DNA of 64,000 nucleotides from Vibrio aphrogenes (GCF_002157735.2 NZ_AP018689.1:682001-746000), one strand, 5' to 3'. Positions 19,365-29,230 are shown, counted from the stretch's first letter. Notes: generated from the sequence alone by a model not told the origin. A program made the numbers and translations.

Positions 19365-20117
19365 ATGAAAAAAACATGGTTGGCTACAGTATTAACCTTG
19401 TCGTCGATGACGGCGATGGCTCAAACACCTAAGTGTGATATTAATATTCAGAATGAATTGCGTTTAAAAGACAATGTGGTATCGGTTTATCAACAAGGCA
19501 AACCGAAAGTTGTGATTGATCAAAACAATCAAATTTTTATTAATGGCGATAAGTTAGACTTGAACCAATTGCAGCAACAAGCGGTTAAAACTTATCGTGA
19601 AAAAGTCAGTACTTACATACCGAAAGCCAAAGAGATTGCCGATCAAGGTGTCGAGCTTGCTAATGAAGTGATCGATGATGTCAGTAATTCATTCCAAGAC
19701 CCTAACTCGTTTAATAATTTAAAACAGGCCATGAATGATTTTTATGCTGATATTGAGTCTCGCTACTACAACAATGGTGAGTGGGTATTGAAAAAGGATG
19801 CCATCAACCAAGCAATATCGAATTGGAAATCGGATTCAGCTGCCGCCATGCAGCGTTTCAATGGCGAATTTTTCTCCAGTGCCTTTGCTGTTTTATCAAA
19901 ACAAATGCAACAAGACGGCAGCGTTAATTTAAGCGAGCTACAAAATAAGCTCATTGATTTAAAAGCGAATGTGCAAAGTAAATTAGAAACAAATTCTGCT
20001 GAGTTACAAAAAGAAGCCAATACCTATTGTGAAAACTTACAAGGTTTAGCAAAAGATGAAGCTGAACTTCGCCAACAAATTCCTGAATTAAAAGGATATG
20101 AAGTTTTTGTGATTTAG
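19365..20117 (+). CDS. DUF2884 (YggN-like) periplasmic protein
   Basis: 250 residues. Signal peptide residues 1-19 (cleavage after AMA, before QTPKCDINIQNEL). The rest is acidic and mostly helical with two Cys (positions about 24 and 222), like E. coli YggN of the DUF2884 family, whose function is unknown. Followed by a strong terminator at 20253. No operon partner. Confidence 0.8.
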   Translation: MKKTWLATVLTLSSMTAMAQTPKCDINIQNELRLKDNVVSVYQQGKPKVVIDQNNQIFINGDKLDLNQLQQQAVKTYREKVSTYIPKAKEIADQGVELANEVIDDVSNSFQDPNSFNNLKQAMNDFYADIESRYYNNGEWVLKKDAINQAISNWKSDSAAAMQRFNGEFFSSAFAVLSKQMQQDGSVNLSELQNKLIDLKANVQSKLETNSAELQKEANTYCENLQGLAKDEAELRQQIPELKGYEVFVI

Positions 20118-20252
20118 AAAATAGAAATGAATTTAACTGGATTGCTGTGACTAAGAGACAGATCTCATTAGATCTGAGTATTATGAAACCTAGGTGTTAT
20201 AAAAATAAAGCCTGATGAAATTCAGTTTATAATTTGTTTTGTTATTTGAATA

Positions 20253-20287
20253 AATACCAGTTAACGTAAATTAACTGGTATTTTTTT
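20253..20287 (+). terminator. Terminator after the DUF2884 gene
   Basis: 12-bp perfect stem AATACCAGTTAA (20253-20264) / TTAACTGGTATT (20271-20282), 6-nt loop, followed by T. It is 135 bp after the stop. Confidence 0.88.
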
Positions 20288-20331
20288 GTTCACAATTCAA
20301 TATACGGAACTTTACCTTTCAAGGAGTGATA

Positions 20332-21321
20332 ATGAGGATTAGACAGGCTTTGCTGCTATTTATGATAGCTAGCCCTTTAGCTAAGGTTTATGCGCAAGAG
20401 ACTGGCCAATGGCAAGAAGGCGTCTCAGGTACCGCGATGTTTTTAGTCGGGGTCACTCAATCAAATTCACAAGCAGATTCAGGCAGCGAGACCATTACTT
20501 CTTTGGAGGATAAAGGCAAAAGAGAATCGAAAGGCTTTGTTTTCCCCGTCGCCAGCAGCCATTTAAGTTACACTTTTTCAGGAGGCGATAATCAACTTTT
20601 TATTGGTACGAGTAATTCCGATATTGCACTTGGGCGGCCACATATACAAATAGGCTATGGGCAATATATCGATCAAGTAGGGGTTGTGAAGTTATCTTAT
20701 ATTCCTGGAATCATTGGGAGTAAAACTTGGCAAGATCCTTTTTTAGTCGGTGCCAAACGTCAAGAAACCGATCAAACCATCGAAGGGGTGAGGCTGCAAT
20801 ACTCAGAGATCTTTGATACCGGGTTAGGTATGGAGATCTCCGCTGGCAAAAATAAACTTGATGATGAGTTGAGTGCAAGCCAATATAGCTCTCAAATCCA
20901 GTCACAACTCAATAGAGAAGGCGATCTGTACTACGGTGAACTCTATTATTTGACGCCAGTAACGCGTTCAACTTTGCTACGCAGTTCATTTTCTTATTTA
21001 CGTAATCAGGCAAACGGAGAGGCTGTGTCTTCTAATGCTTATACCGGGCAAATTGCTTTGTTTCAGCGGTATCAGCAATCAACCTTGACCTTGAGCTTAA
21101 AGTATCAATACGCAAAATTTGATGAGATTCACCCACTTTTTAACTTAACTCAAGAAGATGACGCTATCGGGGTTGTGGCGACCTATACTTATAATGATAT
21201 TTTTGATTGGAAAGGTGTGGGCGTCGGACTGCTTGCGGGTTATCGAGAGCAGCTATCAAATATTGATTTTTATGAATATGAAAGCTGGATTTTAGGCGCT
21301 GGGCTCCGTTATGTGTTTTAA
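20332..21321 (+). CDS. DUF2860 outer-membrane beta-barrel protein
   Basis: 329 residues from the ATG at 20332, directly placed behind AAGGAG (20321-20326); the GTG at 20326 overlaps that site and is unlikely. Signal peptide ends at VYA, mature start QETGQWQEG. Alternating hydrophobic strands and the C-terminal Phe (GAGLRYVF) are marks of an outer-membrane barrel, and the overall pattern fits DUF2860, common in vibrios. Function unknown; perhaps a pore or small-molecule channel. Confidence 0.8.
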   Translation: MRIRQALLLFMIASPLAKVYAQETGQWQEGVSGTAMFLVGVTQSNSQADSGSETITSLEDKGKRESKGFVFPVASSHLSYTFSGGDNQLFIGTSNSDIALGRPHIQIGYGQYIDQVGVVKLSYIPGIIGSKTWQDPFLVGAKRQETDQTIEGVRLQYSEIFDTGLGMEISAGKNKLDDELSASQYSSQIQSQLNREGDLYYGELYYLTPVTRSTLLRSSFSYLRNQANGEAVSSNAYTGQIALFQRYQQSTLTLSLKYQYAKFDEIHPLFNLTQEDDAIGVVATYTYNDIFDWKGVGVGLLAGYREQLSNIDFYEYESWILGAGLRYVF

Positions 21322-21343
21322 TTAGCATTGAAACAACGAATGG

Positions 21344-21375
21344 ATTGACACCGAGGAGTTGGTGTCAATTTTAAT
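21344..21375 (+). terminator. Terminator after the DUF2860 gene
   Basis: Perfect 9-bp stem ATTGACACC/GGTGTCAAT (21344-21352, 21361-21369) then TTTTAATT. A second weaker hairpin AAGCTC/GAGCTT lies at 21381-21404. Confidence 0.85.
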
Positions 21376-21459
21376 TATGGAAGCTCACTTCGAGGAGGGA
21401 GCTTATTGTTTTACATTAACCCATTTAATGATTAGTTGAATAAGCGATGCTGGGCAGGC

Positions 21460-21648
21460 TTATCGAAACTGTTTGGCTTCGGTCAAGTAATCAAACCCAG
21501 CGGCAGAAAGTTTTGTAATTAATGCATCTTTGTTTATATCAAAGGCTTTGACTAGATTATCAAGATCCCCGTATTCATCGCGTAATTTCATATTAACGAT
21601 GCTCATAAGCATGATAGGATCCATTTTTTCAAAGTTAGCTAAATCCAT
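21460..21648 (-). CDS. DUF4250 small protein
   Basis: 62 residues: MDLANFEKMDPIMLMSIVNM is the typical DUF4250 start, followed by KLRD and a helical C-terminus (DKDALITKLSAAGFDYL-type). Small acidic cytosolic protein of unknown role. AGGAGTCG precedes the ATG. It lies just downstream of yaeP on the same strand with a 48-bp gap, so the two are probably co-transcribed. Confidence 0.8.
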   Translation of the reverse strand: MDLANFEKMDPIMLMSIVNMKLRDEYGDLDNLVKAFDINKDALITKLSAAGFDYLTEAKQFR

Positions 21649-21696
21649 AACGACTCCTATTATTTAAGACGTATCTATTTTTAAAACGTATTTTGG

Positions 21697-21900
21697 TTAA
21701 TCTTCAAAATCAGAAATCAATAAATTGGCGGCTGCAAATGCTGCTTTTTCTCGGGTTGGCATAGGAAGTGATTGATCGGCAGCAATATCATTTAAGGTCT
21801 TAACCACACAGGTAATCGCTTGTGGGATGTAGCCTTGGTCGCCGCTACCAATTTGTGCATAAAGTTCACGTACCAACTCACAACAATCATATACTTTCAT
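21697..21900 (-). CDS. yaeP: YaeP family protein (UPF0253)
   Basis: 67 residues starting [20 protein letters not shown], which matches the UPF0253/YaeP family closely; the family has no known function. In E. coli yaeP also lies close to the proS-trmO region, so the neighbourhood is conserved. CAGGAATG precedes the start. Confidence 0.88.
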   Translation of the reverse strand: MKVYDCCELVRELYAQIGSGDQGYIPQAITCVVKTLNDIAADQSLPMPTREKAAFAAANLLISDFED

Positions 21901-21949
21901 TTCATTCCTGCTCTTTATCTCAGGTGATTATTTTAAAATAAGGACTTAA

Positions 21950-22024
21950 TACCATTTGTACTAATTATCTTTTCATCTTTGAAGGTTACAAGGCCTGATA
22001 ACAGCGTAATTAGTGTGATTGGTA
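21950..22024. repeat. TACC...GGTA short inverted-end element, copy A (75 bp)
   Basis: Left end TACCATTTGTACTAATTATC and right end TAATTAGTGTGATTGGTA are imperfect inverted repeats. Both ends match copy B at 57842 in the same orientation: after the left end both continue with CTTTTCAT or CTGCTCAT. It lies between yaeP and proS, upstream of yaeP and after the proS stop. Non-coding. Confidence 0.75.
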
Positions 22025-22032
22025 TAATAATG

Positions 22033-22064
22033 AAAAAAGAAAGGCGAACCTAAGCTCGCCTTTG
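22033..22064 (-). terminator. Terminator of proS
   Basis: AAGGCGA (22041-22047) and TCGCCTT (22056-22062) form the stem; on the minus strand it is followed by TTCTTTTTTC. It is a few bases after the proS stop. Confidence 0.88.
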
Positions 22065-22068
22065 TGTT

Positions 22069-23784
22069 TTATTTCATTTGAGACTGAATGTGCTCAATGA
22101 TGTTGTCCATGGCGATGGCTACTTTGTCACCGTTGCGACGGTTTTTATATTCAAAGTTACCTTCGTCCATGCTGCGATCGCCAATCACAACCGTGTGCGG
22201 AATACCGATAAGTTCGATATCTTTAAACATTACCCCTGGACGTTCTTTACGATCATCAAATAGTACTTCGATGCCAGCGGCGGTCAGTTCAGCGTACAGT
22301 TTTTCTGCTGCTTCTTTCACACGCTCAGATTTGTGCATATTCATTGGCACGATTGCTACTTGGAATGGGGCAATCGCATCTGGCCAGATAATGCCTGATT
22401 CATCGTTATTTTGTTCAATTGCTGCCGCAACAACACGAGAAACACCGATACCGTAACAACCCATTTCAAGAGTAACGCTCTTACCATCTGGGCCAAGCAC
22501 GTTACAGTTCATTTTCTCTGAGTAGTTGGTGCCCAATTGGAAGATGTGACCGACTTCGATACCACGTTTTAGCATCAATGTGCCTTTACCACATGGGCTA
22601 GGATCGCCTTCCACGACGTTACGTAAGTCTTCTACTTGACCAAGTGCAACATCACGACCCCAGTTGATGCCAAAGTAGTGTTTACCATCAACGTTAGCAC
22701 CTGCACCAAAGTCACTCATAACCGCGACGCTGCGATCCACGATAAACGGTAGTTCAAGACCCACAGGACCAAGAGAGCCAGGCCCTGCACCAATGAGAGC
22801 GCGAATTTCATCTTCGTTCGCCATTTCTAACGGAGCGGCAACTTGTGGTAATTTCTCTGCTTTGATTTCATTTAGCTCGTGATCACCACGGATGATAAGA
22901 GCCACGATTGGCGCATCCACTTCATCAGAGGCTTTAACAAATAGCGTCTTAACGGTTTTTTCAATCGCTAGGCCATGTTGCTCAACTAATTCTGCAATGG
23001 TTTTTGCGTTTGGCGTATCAACCAAGGTCATTTCTTGAGTTGGAGCATCCGCAGCTTGTTTCAGTTCAATCGCTTCCGCTTTTTCGATGTTAGCGGCGTA
23101 ATCTGATTCAGTTGAGAAGGCAATTAAATCTTCACCGCTTTCAGCTAATACGTGGAATTCATGAGAACCGTTACCACCGATAGCGCCAGTGTCAGCTAAT
23201 ACTGGACGGTAGTCTAAGCCCATGCGATCAAATGCTTTACAGTAAGCGGCGTGCATTGATTCGTAAGATTTTTCTAAACCGGCTTTATCAATATCAAAGC
23301 TGTATGCATCCATCATGCAAAATTCACGAGCACGCATAACACCAAAACGAGGGCGACGCTCATCGCGGAATTTAGTTTGGATTTGGTATAGGTTCAATGG
23401 CAGTTGTTTGTAAGAACTGACTTCGTTACGAACTAGGCTCGTGATCACTTCTTCGGCTGTTGGGCTTAAGACAAATGGACGAGAGTGACGGTCAGTTAGG
23501 CGAAGTAATTCAGGGCCCATTTTTTCAGAGCGACCCGTTTCTTCCCATAACTCAAACGGTTGAACCACGGGCATTAACGTTTCTACAGCACCTGCGTTGT
23601 CGATTTCTTGACGAACAATATTTTCGACTTTACGGAACACACGTAAACCTGTCGGCAACCAAGTGTAAAGGCCTGACGCAAGTTTACGGATCATACCTGC
23701 ACGTAGCATCAGCTGGTGGCTGATCACTTCGGCATCGTTTGGCGTTTCTTTTAAGGTAGAAACAAGGTAGTTGCTGGTGCGCAT
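22069..23784 (-). CDS. proS: Prolyl-tRNA synthetase
   Basis: Charges tRNA-Pro. 571 residues, the usual bacterial length (572 in E. coli). Class II motif 2 in [26 protein letters not shown] (near residues 138-163), motif 3 GCYGIGVSR (near 445), the YbaK-like editing insertion at about 225-380, and the C-terminal anticodon-binding domain. It sits in the conserved order proS-trmO-...-metQIN-gmhB. Confidence 0.98.
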   Translation of the reverse strand: MRTSNYLVSTLKETPNDAEVISHQLMLRAGMIRKLASGLYTWLPTGLRVFRKVENIVRQEIDNAGAVETLMPVVQPFELWEETGRSEKMGPELLRLTDRHSRPFVLSPTAEEVITSLVRNEVSSYKQLPLNLYQIQTKFRDERRPRFGVMRAREFCMMDAYSFDIDKAGLEKSYESMHAAYCKAFDRMGLDYRPVLADTGAIGGNGSHEFHVLAESGEDLIAFSTESDYAANIEKAEAIELKQAADAPTQEMTLVDTPNAKTIAELVEQHGLAIEKTVKTLFVKASDEVDAPIVALIIRGDHELNEIKAEKLPQVAAPLEMANEDEIRALIGAGPGSLGPVGLELPFIVDRSVAVMSDFGAGANVDGKHYFGINWGRDVALGQVEDLRNVVEGDPSPCGKGTLMLKRGIEVGHIFQLGTNYSEKMNCNVLGPDGKSVTLEMGCYGIGVSRVVAAAIEQNNDESGIIWPDAIAPFQVAIVPMNMHKSERVKEAAEKLYAELTAAGIEVLFDDRKERPGVMFKDIELIGIPHTVVIGDRSMDEGNFEYKNRRNGDKVAIAMDNIIEHIQSQMK

Positions 23785-23885
23785 TTTTGTACCCGCTTTT
23801 CTGTATAGTAGTTAATTGAATCTGTTGTCATGCTTTTGAATAAAGCGACAATATAGCCCGTAATAATAGCAGTACCGACAAGATC

Positions 23886-24617
23886 TCAAAAGCGTTCTAT
23901 TGAGGTTACATGGATGAAATTGCGATTAAATGGGGTTATTTGATTGGCGCTATCATCCACAACGGTAAATTTAACGTTCAAGTCGAATAAATGAACGGCG
24001 TATTCTTTGCTATCAGGTTTGTTTTTTTTATAAGCCGGACGAGGGTCTTGTCCCAGTACTTGTTCAATGACCGCTTGAATCATGCTGTGTTCAGGCAGCT
24101 CTTTTAAGGTTAACTGAGCATGGGTTGAAAAGATGACCGGTAAATTGTCAGGTGCCGCTTCTGCAAAACCACCGCTGGCGTCAGGAATTGAGTCAGAGTA
24201 GGGGATATAGGGTTTGATATCGATGATAGGGGTTCCATCCACCAAATCAACACTTCCCAGTTCGAGCCAAGTTTGATTGCCTTGTTGTGTGATCCCTTTC
24301 AATTCCACCGCCGACATGCCAATGCCATTAGGACGGAAAGTGGCGCGAGAAGCAAAGACCCCAATTCGTTCATTGCCACCTAAGCGCGGTGGTCGCACCG
24401 TCGGTTTCCAACCCGCCGATAAATTTTGATCAAACAAAAAGAGCAGCCAAATATGGCTAAATTGCTCAAGACCACGTACCGATTCTGGCGAATTGGCCTC
24501 ACCTAATAACTCAATACGAGCTGTGGCACTGGGAGCAAGCCTCGGCTGTCTTGGTACGGCAAATTTTTCTTTGTAAGGGGAATGGATTTTACCAATAGGT
24601 TGAATAACAAATGACAT
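23886..24617 (-). CDS. trmO: tRNA (N6-threonylcarbamoyladenosine37-N6)-methyltransferase TrmO
   Basis: Methylates t6A37 in tRNA-Thr using S-adenosylmethionine. 243 residues from the ATG at 24617 (MSFVIQPIGKIHSPY); a GTG ten codons upstream is in frame but not conserved. The barrel motifs FAVPRQP, RGLEQFSHIWLLF and FASRATFRPNGIGMS are all present, followed by LVDGTPIIDIKPY(I/V)PYSD. Length close to E. coli TrmO (235). It lies upstream of proS on the same strand, separated by about 100 bp. Confidence 0.93.
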   Translation of the reverse strand: MSFVIQPIGKIHSPYKEKFAVPRQPRLAPSATARIELLGEANSPESVRGLEQFSHIWLLFLFDQNLSAGWKPTVRPPRLGGNERIGVFASRATFRPNGIGMSAVELKGITQQGNQTWLELGSVDLVDGTPIIDIKPYIPYSDSIPDASGGFAEAAPDNLPVIFSTHAQLTLKELPEHSMIQAVIEQVLGQDPRPAYKKNKPDSKEYAVHLFDLNVKFTVVDDSANQITPFNRNFIHVTSIERF

Positions 24618-24742
24618 GATGATTTTACTGATGATGACGTTATCCACATCATACCTCTATTCAAGGAGTTGAGAAACTCTTCAACCACAAGGTGCTTTAT
24701 GAGTACGATTAAAATTGATAACAAATCTCATTACTGATAAAT

Positions 24743-24765
24743 TAATTGTTATGTTATAACATATC
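24743..24765 (+). promoter_or_regulatory. Zur box upstream of rpmE2-rpmJ2
   Basis: The 23 bp at 24743-24765 match the gammaproteobacterial Zur consensus (GAAATGTTATA-N-TATAACATTTC) at about 19 of 22 fixed positions; key words are TGTTATG and TATAACATATC. It ends 12 bp before the rpmE2 ATG and overlaps the likely -10, as expected for repression by zinc-loaded Zur. Confidence 0.85.
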
Positions 24766-24777
24766 TTTGAGGTTGGT

Positions 24778-25038
24778 ATGAAAAAAGGCATTCACCCGGA
24801 ATACCGTACAGTGGTATTTCATGACACCAGTGTTGATGAATATTTTTTGATAGGGTCAACACTACAAACCAAGCAGACGATCGAATGGAAAGATGGCAAG
24901 ACGTATCCGTACTTTACGATTGAAGTATCTTCTCTCTCCCATTCTTTCTATACCGGTAAGCAGATGGTGATTCAAAAAGAAGGTCGCGTAGCAAACTTTA
25001 ATCGCCGCTTTGCTCAATTTTCAACAGGGGATAAATAA
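24778..25038 (+). CDS. rpmE2: Ribosomal protein L31 type B (zinc-free paralogue)
   Basis: 86 residues, [20 protein letters not shown], the type B form lacking the CxxC zinc motif of ordinary L31. Under zinc shortage it replaces zinc L31 on the ribosome, releasing zinc. A Zur box lies directly upstream and rpmJ2 follows with no gap (its ATG begins one base after the TAA), so both form one zinc-starvation operon. Confidence 0.95.
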   Translation: MKKGIHPEYRTVVFHDTSVDEYFLIGSTLQTKQTIEWKDGKTYPYFTIEVSSLSHSFYTGKQMVIQKEGRVANFNRRFAQFSTGDK

Positions 25039-25164
25039 ATGAAAGTATTAAAATCACTGAAAAGTGCGAAAAATCGCCATCCCGATTGTCAAGTCGTCAA
25101 AAGGAAAGGAAGGCTTTATGTGATCTGTAAAGCGAATCCAAGATTTAAAGCTGTGCAAAAATAA
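25039..25164 (+). CDS. rpmJ2: Ribosomal protein L36 type B (zinc-free paralogue)
   Basis: 41 residues: [17 protein letters not shown], then [21 protein letters not shown] sequence (here [20 protein letters not shown]). It lacks the CxxC...CxxxxH zinc set of L36 type A but keeps two separate Cys, which is the type B pattern. The ATG follows the rpmE2 stop directly, suggesting translational coupling. Confidence 0.93.
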   Translation: MKVLKSLKSAKNRHPDCQVVKRKGRLYVICKANPRFKAVQK

Positions 25165-25213
25165 AGCGTGATAGAAATGAGTACCTGATTTAGGACGGGT
25201 CAGGGGTATAAAT

Positions 25214-25238
25214 AAGGGTGGAATACAGTTCCACCCTT
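25214..25238. terminator. Bidirectional terminator between rpmJ2 and metQ
   Basis: Perfect 10-bp stem AAGGGTGGAA (25214-25223) / TTCCACCCTT (25229-25238), loop TACAG. T-rich sequence follows on the plus side (GTTATTTC) and TATTTATA on the minus side; it serves converging units. Confidence 0.8.
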
Positions 25239-25275
25239 GTTATTTCTACACTTTTTCAGTGATAAGAATGGAAGC

Positions 25276-26073
25276 TTACCAGCCTTTTACTACGCTGCCG
25301 TTAAACAGCTTCATGGCTTCTTGGTAAACTGCATCAGATTGGTAGGCTTTAACAAAGTTCTGTACGTTTTCGTCGTTGGCATTGTCTTCACGGGCTACGA
25401 TTAGGTTAACGTATGGAGATTCTTTGCTTTCAACAAAGACGCCATTTTGCTCAACAGTTAAGCCATTTTGAGCGGCAAAGGTGTTATTGATGATCGCAAT
25501 CGCCACGTCTTGTAACGCATTCGGAAGTTGTGGGGCTTCTAACTCAACAAAATCCAATTTCTTCGGGTTTTCAACGATATCAAGTGGTGTTGCTTCAAGA
25601 CCTGCGTCTTTTGCTAACTTAATTAACCCTTGTTGTTCAAGCAACAGTAGGGCACGGCCTTCATTGGTTGGATCGTTTGGAATCGCGATGCTGTCGCCTT
25701 TTTTCAACTCATCAAGAGATTTGATTTTCTTGGAGTAACCTGCAATTGGATAAACAAACGTATTGCCGACAGGCTTTAGTTTATAACCACGGTCTTTAAT
25801 TTGCTTATCAAGATACGGCAAGTGTTGAAAAGCATTTAAATCAATAGAACCATCGTCCAAAGCGGCGTTAGGAATAATGTAATCAGAGAAAATGGTTAAT
25901 TTAACGTCAAGGTTATATTTTTCTTTGGCAACTTGCGCGGCAACTTCGGCAACTTGCGCTTCAGGGCCAGCGATCACGCCGACGTTGATGGTGTTCTCTG
26001 CCGCATTCGCTGCACCAGTGAGCAGTAAGGATGTGGCAACGGCGGCGGCACTAATCAGGCTTTTCAATTTCAT
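25276..26073 (-). CDS. metQ: Methionine ABC transporter substrate-binding protein MetQ
   Basis: 265 residues with a signal peptide (MKLKSLISAAAVATSLLLTGAANA, cleavage before AENTI). E. coli MetQ is a lipoprotein; here the segment LLTGAANA has no lipobox Cys, so this appears to be a soluble or signal-anchored form. NlpA-family core: INVGVIAGPEAQ, DYIIPNAALDDGSIDLNAFQH, PNDPTNEGRALLLLE. It binds D/L-methionine and hands it to MetNI. Third gene of metNIQ, 174 bp after metI. Confidence 0.93.
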   Translation of the reverse strand: MKLKSLISAAAVATSLLLTGAANAAENTINVGVIAGPEAQVAEVAAQVAKEKYNLDVKLTIFSDYIIPNAALDDGSIDLNAFQHLPYLDKQIKDRGYKLKPVGNTFVYPIAGYSKKIKSLDELKKGDSIAIPNDPTNEGRALLLLEQQGLIKLAKDAGLEATPLDIVENPKKLDFVELEAPQLPNALQDVAIAIINNTFAAQNGLTVEQNGVFVESKESPYVNLIVAREDNANDENVQNFVKAYQSDAVYQEAMKLFNGSVVKGW

Positions 26074-26247
26074 ATACTAATCTCCATGTATAAATGCTTT
26101 GTAAATATTCCCAGAGTATTGACTGCGGCGGTTTTGTTGATGAAGTCCATTTCTCCCAATCGTATGCAGGTATTCTGCTTATGAGGTCATTTACTTATCG
26201 TCTTACAGCCACGTCAATGACTTGGGTATAGTGTTGGTTTTTTATAT

Positions 26248-26931
26248 TTAACGATGATCCACTCGGCTGGCAATTCGGTCGCCCACCATTTGAATGATTT
26301 GTACCACGATCACTAAGAGTACGACAGTGATAAACATAATATCGGGTTGATAACGTTGATAACCATAACGCATCGCTACGTCACCTAGGCCACCGCCGCC
26401 GACAGTACCGGCCATGGCTGAGTAGCTGACCAGTGTCACTAAAGTGATGGTAATAGTATTAACAATCGAAGGCAGTGCTTCTGGTAGCAAAACTTTAGCG
26501 ATAATTTGCATTGGGCTGGCTCCCATTGATTGTGCTGCTTCAATTAAGCCACTCGGCACTTCAACTAAAGCGCTTTCAACTAAGCGAGCAATAAATGGAA
26601 TTGCGCCAACAGTAAGAGGCACGATGGCGGCGGTTGTGCCAATGAATTTGCCAATTAATAAGGTCGTAAAGGGAATGATAGCGACCATTAAGACTAAAAA
26701 GGGAACGGAACGACCAATGTTAACAATGGCACCTAATACGGTATTCACGATTCGGTTTTCTAACAAACCATGTTTTTTGGTCACGTGTAAAACCACGCCC
26801 ATAGGTATACCAATAATAAAGCCGATGAGTCCCGCAACACCGACCATATACAAGGTTTCCCATGTTGCGCCCCAAATTAAACGGAAGGTGCGATGATCGT
26901 AATACCAATCCATGATGTGATCATAAAACAT
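26248..26931 (-). CDS. metI: Methionine ABC transporter permease MetI
   Basis: 227 residues from the ATG at 26931, which has GAGG nine bases upstream; a TTG at 26937 lies too close to it. Five to six membrane segments and the permease loop motif [24 protein letters not shown] (EAA...G......P) near residue 130. It overlaps the metN stop by 11 bp, so the two are translationally coupled. Confidence 0.95.
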   Translation of the reverse strand: MFYDHIMDWYYDHRTFRLIWGATWETLYMVGVAGLIGFIIGIPMGVVLHVTKKHGLLENRIVNTVLGAIVNIGRSVPFLVLMVAIIPFTTLLIGKFIGTTAAIVPLTVGAIPFIARLVESALVEVPSGLIEAAQSMGASPMQIIAKVLLPEALPSIVNTITITLVTLVSYSAMAGTVGGGGLGDVAMRYGYQRYQPDIMFITVVLLVIVVQIIQMVGDRIASRVDHR

Positions 26932-27955
26932 AGCCAAGTACCTCGACTTTAATATTGTGTTCTTTTAGGAAAGTGAGTGATTGAGTCACGGGTTCTTGGT
27001 CGCCAAAAAATTCTGCCACCATTAATCCGAAGCGTACGCCCCCGGCATAATCGATATCGGCACTTAAAATACTAACATCGACATTAAATTGGCGAGATAG
27101 CTGGCTCACCGCCGGAATATCAATAGAATCACCAGTAAACTCTAAGCGGACTAATGGCACTGAGCCTTCGACTTGGTTGGCTTGTAGGCGCGCTTTGTAA
27201 TCTTCAGGAATAGATAAATCGAGGGTTGAGCGAATAAATTCTTGTGCCAATTCGGTTTTCGGGTGAGCGAAAATATCACTGACTAATCCTTGTTCCACTA
27301 AGCGGCCACCACCAATAATGGCAACTTTGTCACAGATATTTTTCACCACATCCATTTCATGAGTAATGATCAATATGGTCAGATTAAGCTGCTTATTAAT
27401 GGTTTTGAGTAGCTCTAAAATAGATTTAGTGGTTGCTGGGTCGAGCGCGCTGGTGGCTTCATCACAAAGTAGCACTTTAGGCTCAGAGGCCAGTGCACGA
27501 GCAATCGCAACACGTTGTTTTTGTCCACCACTTAAATTAGCAGGGTAGGTGTCACGTTTGTCAGCTAGACCAACTAAGGCGAGCAGTTTGGTTACACGCT
27601 GATCGATTTGAGATTTATTGACCTTCGCCAGCTCTAAGGGAAGTGCCACATTATCAAAAACGGTTCGAGAAGACAGGAGGTTAAAGTGTTGGAAGATCAT
27701 GCCGATATTACGGCGAGCCTGACTTAATTCGCTGGCAGAAAGTTGAGTAAGATCGAGTCCATCGACTAAGACAGAACCAGACGTGGGCGCTTCAAGCATA
27801 TTCACGCAGCGGATTAGGGTACTTTTACCCGCCCCTGATGAGCCGATCACGCCAAAGATTTCCCCTTGAGGAATATGAAGATTAATGTCAATTAAGGCAG
27901 GGATTGTTTTACTGCCTTGATAAAACACTTTATTGACTTGATTAATTTCAATCAT
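26921..27955 (-). CDS. metN: Methionine ABC transporter ATPase MetN
   Basis: 344 residues. Walker [10 protein letters not shown] (near residue 37), signature [15 protein letters not shown] (near 140), Walker [14 protein letters not shown], switch His in ITHEMDV, and the C-terminal NIL/ACT-like regulatory domain (residues 265-344, LVRLEFTG...) that binds methionine and inhibits uptake. First gene of metNIQ, preceded by an unusually long leader with a MetJ operator at the promoter. Confidence 0.96.
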   Translation of the reverse strand: MIEINQVNKVFYQGSKTIPALIDINLHIPQGEIFGVIGSSGAGKSTLIRCVNMLEAPTSGSVLVDGLDLTQLSASELSQARRNIGMIFQHFNLLSSRTVFDNVALPLELAKVNKSQIDQRVTKLLALVGLADKRDTYPANLSGGQKQRVAIARALASEPKVLLCDEATSALDPATTKSILELLKTINKQLNLTILIITHEMDVVKNICDKVAIIGGGRLVEQGLVSDIFAHPKTELAQEFIRSTLDLSIPEDYKARLQANQVEGSVPLVRLEFTGDSIDIPAVSQLSRQFNVDVSILSADIDYAGGVRFGLMVAEFFGDQEPVTQSLTFLKEHNIKVEVLGYVL

Positions 27956-28269
27956 TTAACAACCTGACTGGGTAATACATTCCATGTTCCCAAGTGCCTC
28001 TATATATAACATAAAGGTCTAAATAAAGCTCCCAAAGGGCAAGGCAAACAAGTTTTAGATTGCGTGAACTTGAAAAGAGATCAAAGCGTGATACATATTT
28101 CAATTCACTTACTTAAACGTATTTTATTCTTGCTGAAACTCGCTCCTTGAGGTGACTTGGGGTCTCATTTTATTTTCAATAAAGCATTGGCTTAGTAAAA
28201 CGCATATGCCTTGTGAAAACATATATTGATTTAGTGAAAATACGCATTGATATTGCGATTTAGTAGATG

Positions 28270-28298
28270 ATGCTATGGTTTTCGCTTTCTCAAGTCAA
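28270..28298 (-). promoter_or_regulatory. metN promoter
   Basis: Read on the minus strand: -35 TTGACT (28293-28298), 17-bp spacer, -10 TAGCAT (28270-28275). Transcription would begin near 28263. Confidence 0.6.
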
Positions 28299-28307
28299 TA
28301 GGTATTT

Positions 28308-28323
28308 TTACGTCTAGACGTCT
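28308..28323. promoter_or_regulatory. MetJ operator (tandem met boxes)
   Basis: Two adjacent 8-mers: TTACGTCT (6 of 8 to AGACGTCT) and AGACGTCT (8 of 8). MetJ binds tandem met boxes cooperatively. The pair sits ten bases upstream of the metN -35, as expected for methionine repression of metNIQ. Confidence 0.75.
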
Positions 28324-28530
28324 AAATGGAATTAATTATTAAGCGAGGTTAATGAAATGAAGAGGCAACCATTTGGGTTATCGAGCGAATTATCGGTGTA
28401 ATTGATTAGAATAGAGGAGAGAAAGCTTAGGCTCTGAGGAATCTTAATGAACAACTAAGCAAAGCGTGCGATAATTGGCGTTGGAACTACTCAGATCCAG
28501 TGGATATTTGTTTGAGCTTAAAGAGAGAGA

Positions 28531-29094
28531 GTGATTTTGTCTAAACCAGCCGTTTTTATCGATCGTGATGGCGTTATTAATGTCGATCATGGTTATGTCA
28601 GCAACGTGGATGATTTTGAATATATTGACGGTGTATTTGAAGCGACCAAAGCACTCAAAGATTTAGGCTACTTATTGGTTCTGGTCACTAATCAATCGGG
28701 TATTGCTCGTGGCTATTACACTGAGAAACAGTTTTTAACGCTCACTGAATGGATGGATTGGAATTTTGTCGATAAAGGTGTGGAGTTTGATGGTCTTTAT
28801 TATTGTCCTCATCACCCAGAAGGCTCAGTGACAAAATACGCGCAGGTGTGCGATTGTCGAAAACCTGCCGCGGGTATGTTTGTTTCTGCTCAAGAAGAAT
28901 TAGATATCGATATGAGCAAGTCGGTCATGATCGGTGACAAAGCGGATGATATGCGAGCGGCGATGGCAGCCGGCGTGAACACGAAAATTTTAGTGCGCAG
29001 TGGCAAGACGGTAACGCAAGAGGCGGAGCAATTAGCCGATGTGGTCCTCGATAGCATCAATGATGCGCCTAAATACTTAGCTGAGCGTAAATAA
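28531..29094 (+). CDS. gmhB: D-glycero-beta-D-manno-heptose-1,7-bisphosphate 7-phosphatase
   Basis: HAD-family phosphatase of LPS core heptose synthesis. 187 residues. [15 protein letters not shown] holds the nucleophile and acid Asp; [12 protein letters not shown] is motif [13 protein letters not shown] is motif III/IV. Zinc ligands CPHHPEG...CDCRKP are present. The frame starts at GTG 28531; a TTG at 28537 within GAGAGAGTGATTTTG is an alternative that better fits E. coli GmhB length. Divergent from metN, as in E. coli. Confidence 0.93.
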   Translation: MILSKPAVFIDRDGVINVDHGYVSNVDDFEYIDGVFEATKALKDLGYLLVLVTNQSGIARGYYTEKQFLTLTEWMDWNFVDKGVEFDGLYYCPHHPEGSVTKYAQVCDCRKPAAGMFVSAQEELDIDMSKSVMIGDKADDMRAAMAAGVNTKILVRSGKTVTQEAEQLADVVLDSINDAPKYLAERK

Positions 29095-29230
29095 TACCGC
29101 TAATTAACCTCAACTGAAGATCTAGCCTATAGCGTTGATTTTAAAAATGTTAGACGTCCAAAGTGCGGTATTGAGTGGCTTTTAGTTATCCGCAACTGAG
29201 GTTAAATCAATAACATACTGTGTAATAGTT

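Larger units (their letters stand above)
27956..28530. other. Divergent metN-gmhB control region with long metN leader
   Basis: A 575-bp spacer. The metN promoter and MetJ operator lie near 28270-28323, more than 300 bp from the metN ATG, leaving a leader of about 305 nt. Between there and gmhB I see AT-rich sequence with no other recognisable site. I found no SAM riboswitch pattern or leader peptide that I could support. Confidence 0.6.

Noticed and set aside
22088..22456. 122-codon plus-strand frame inside proS
   Set aside because: Antisense shadow of a strongly conserved proS segment.
29148..29158. Single met-box-like AGACGTCC after gmhB
   Set aside because: MetJ needs tandem boxes; the neighbouring 8-mers do not match and no promoter of a methionine gene is near.
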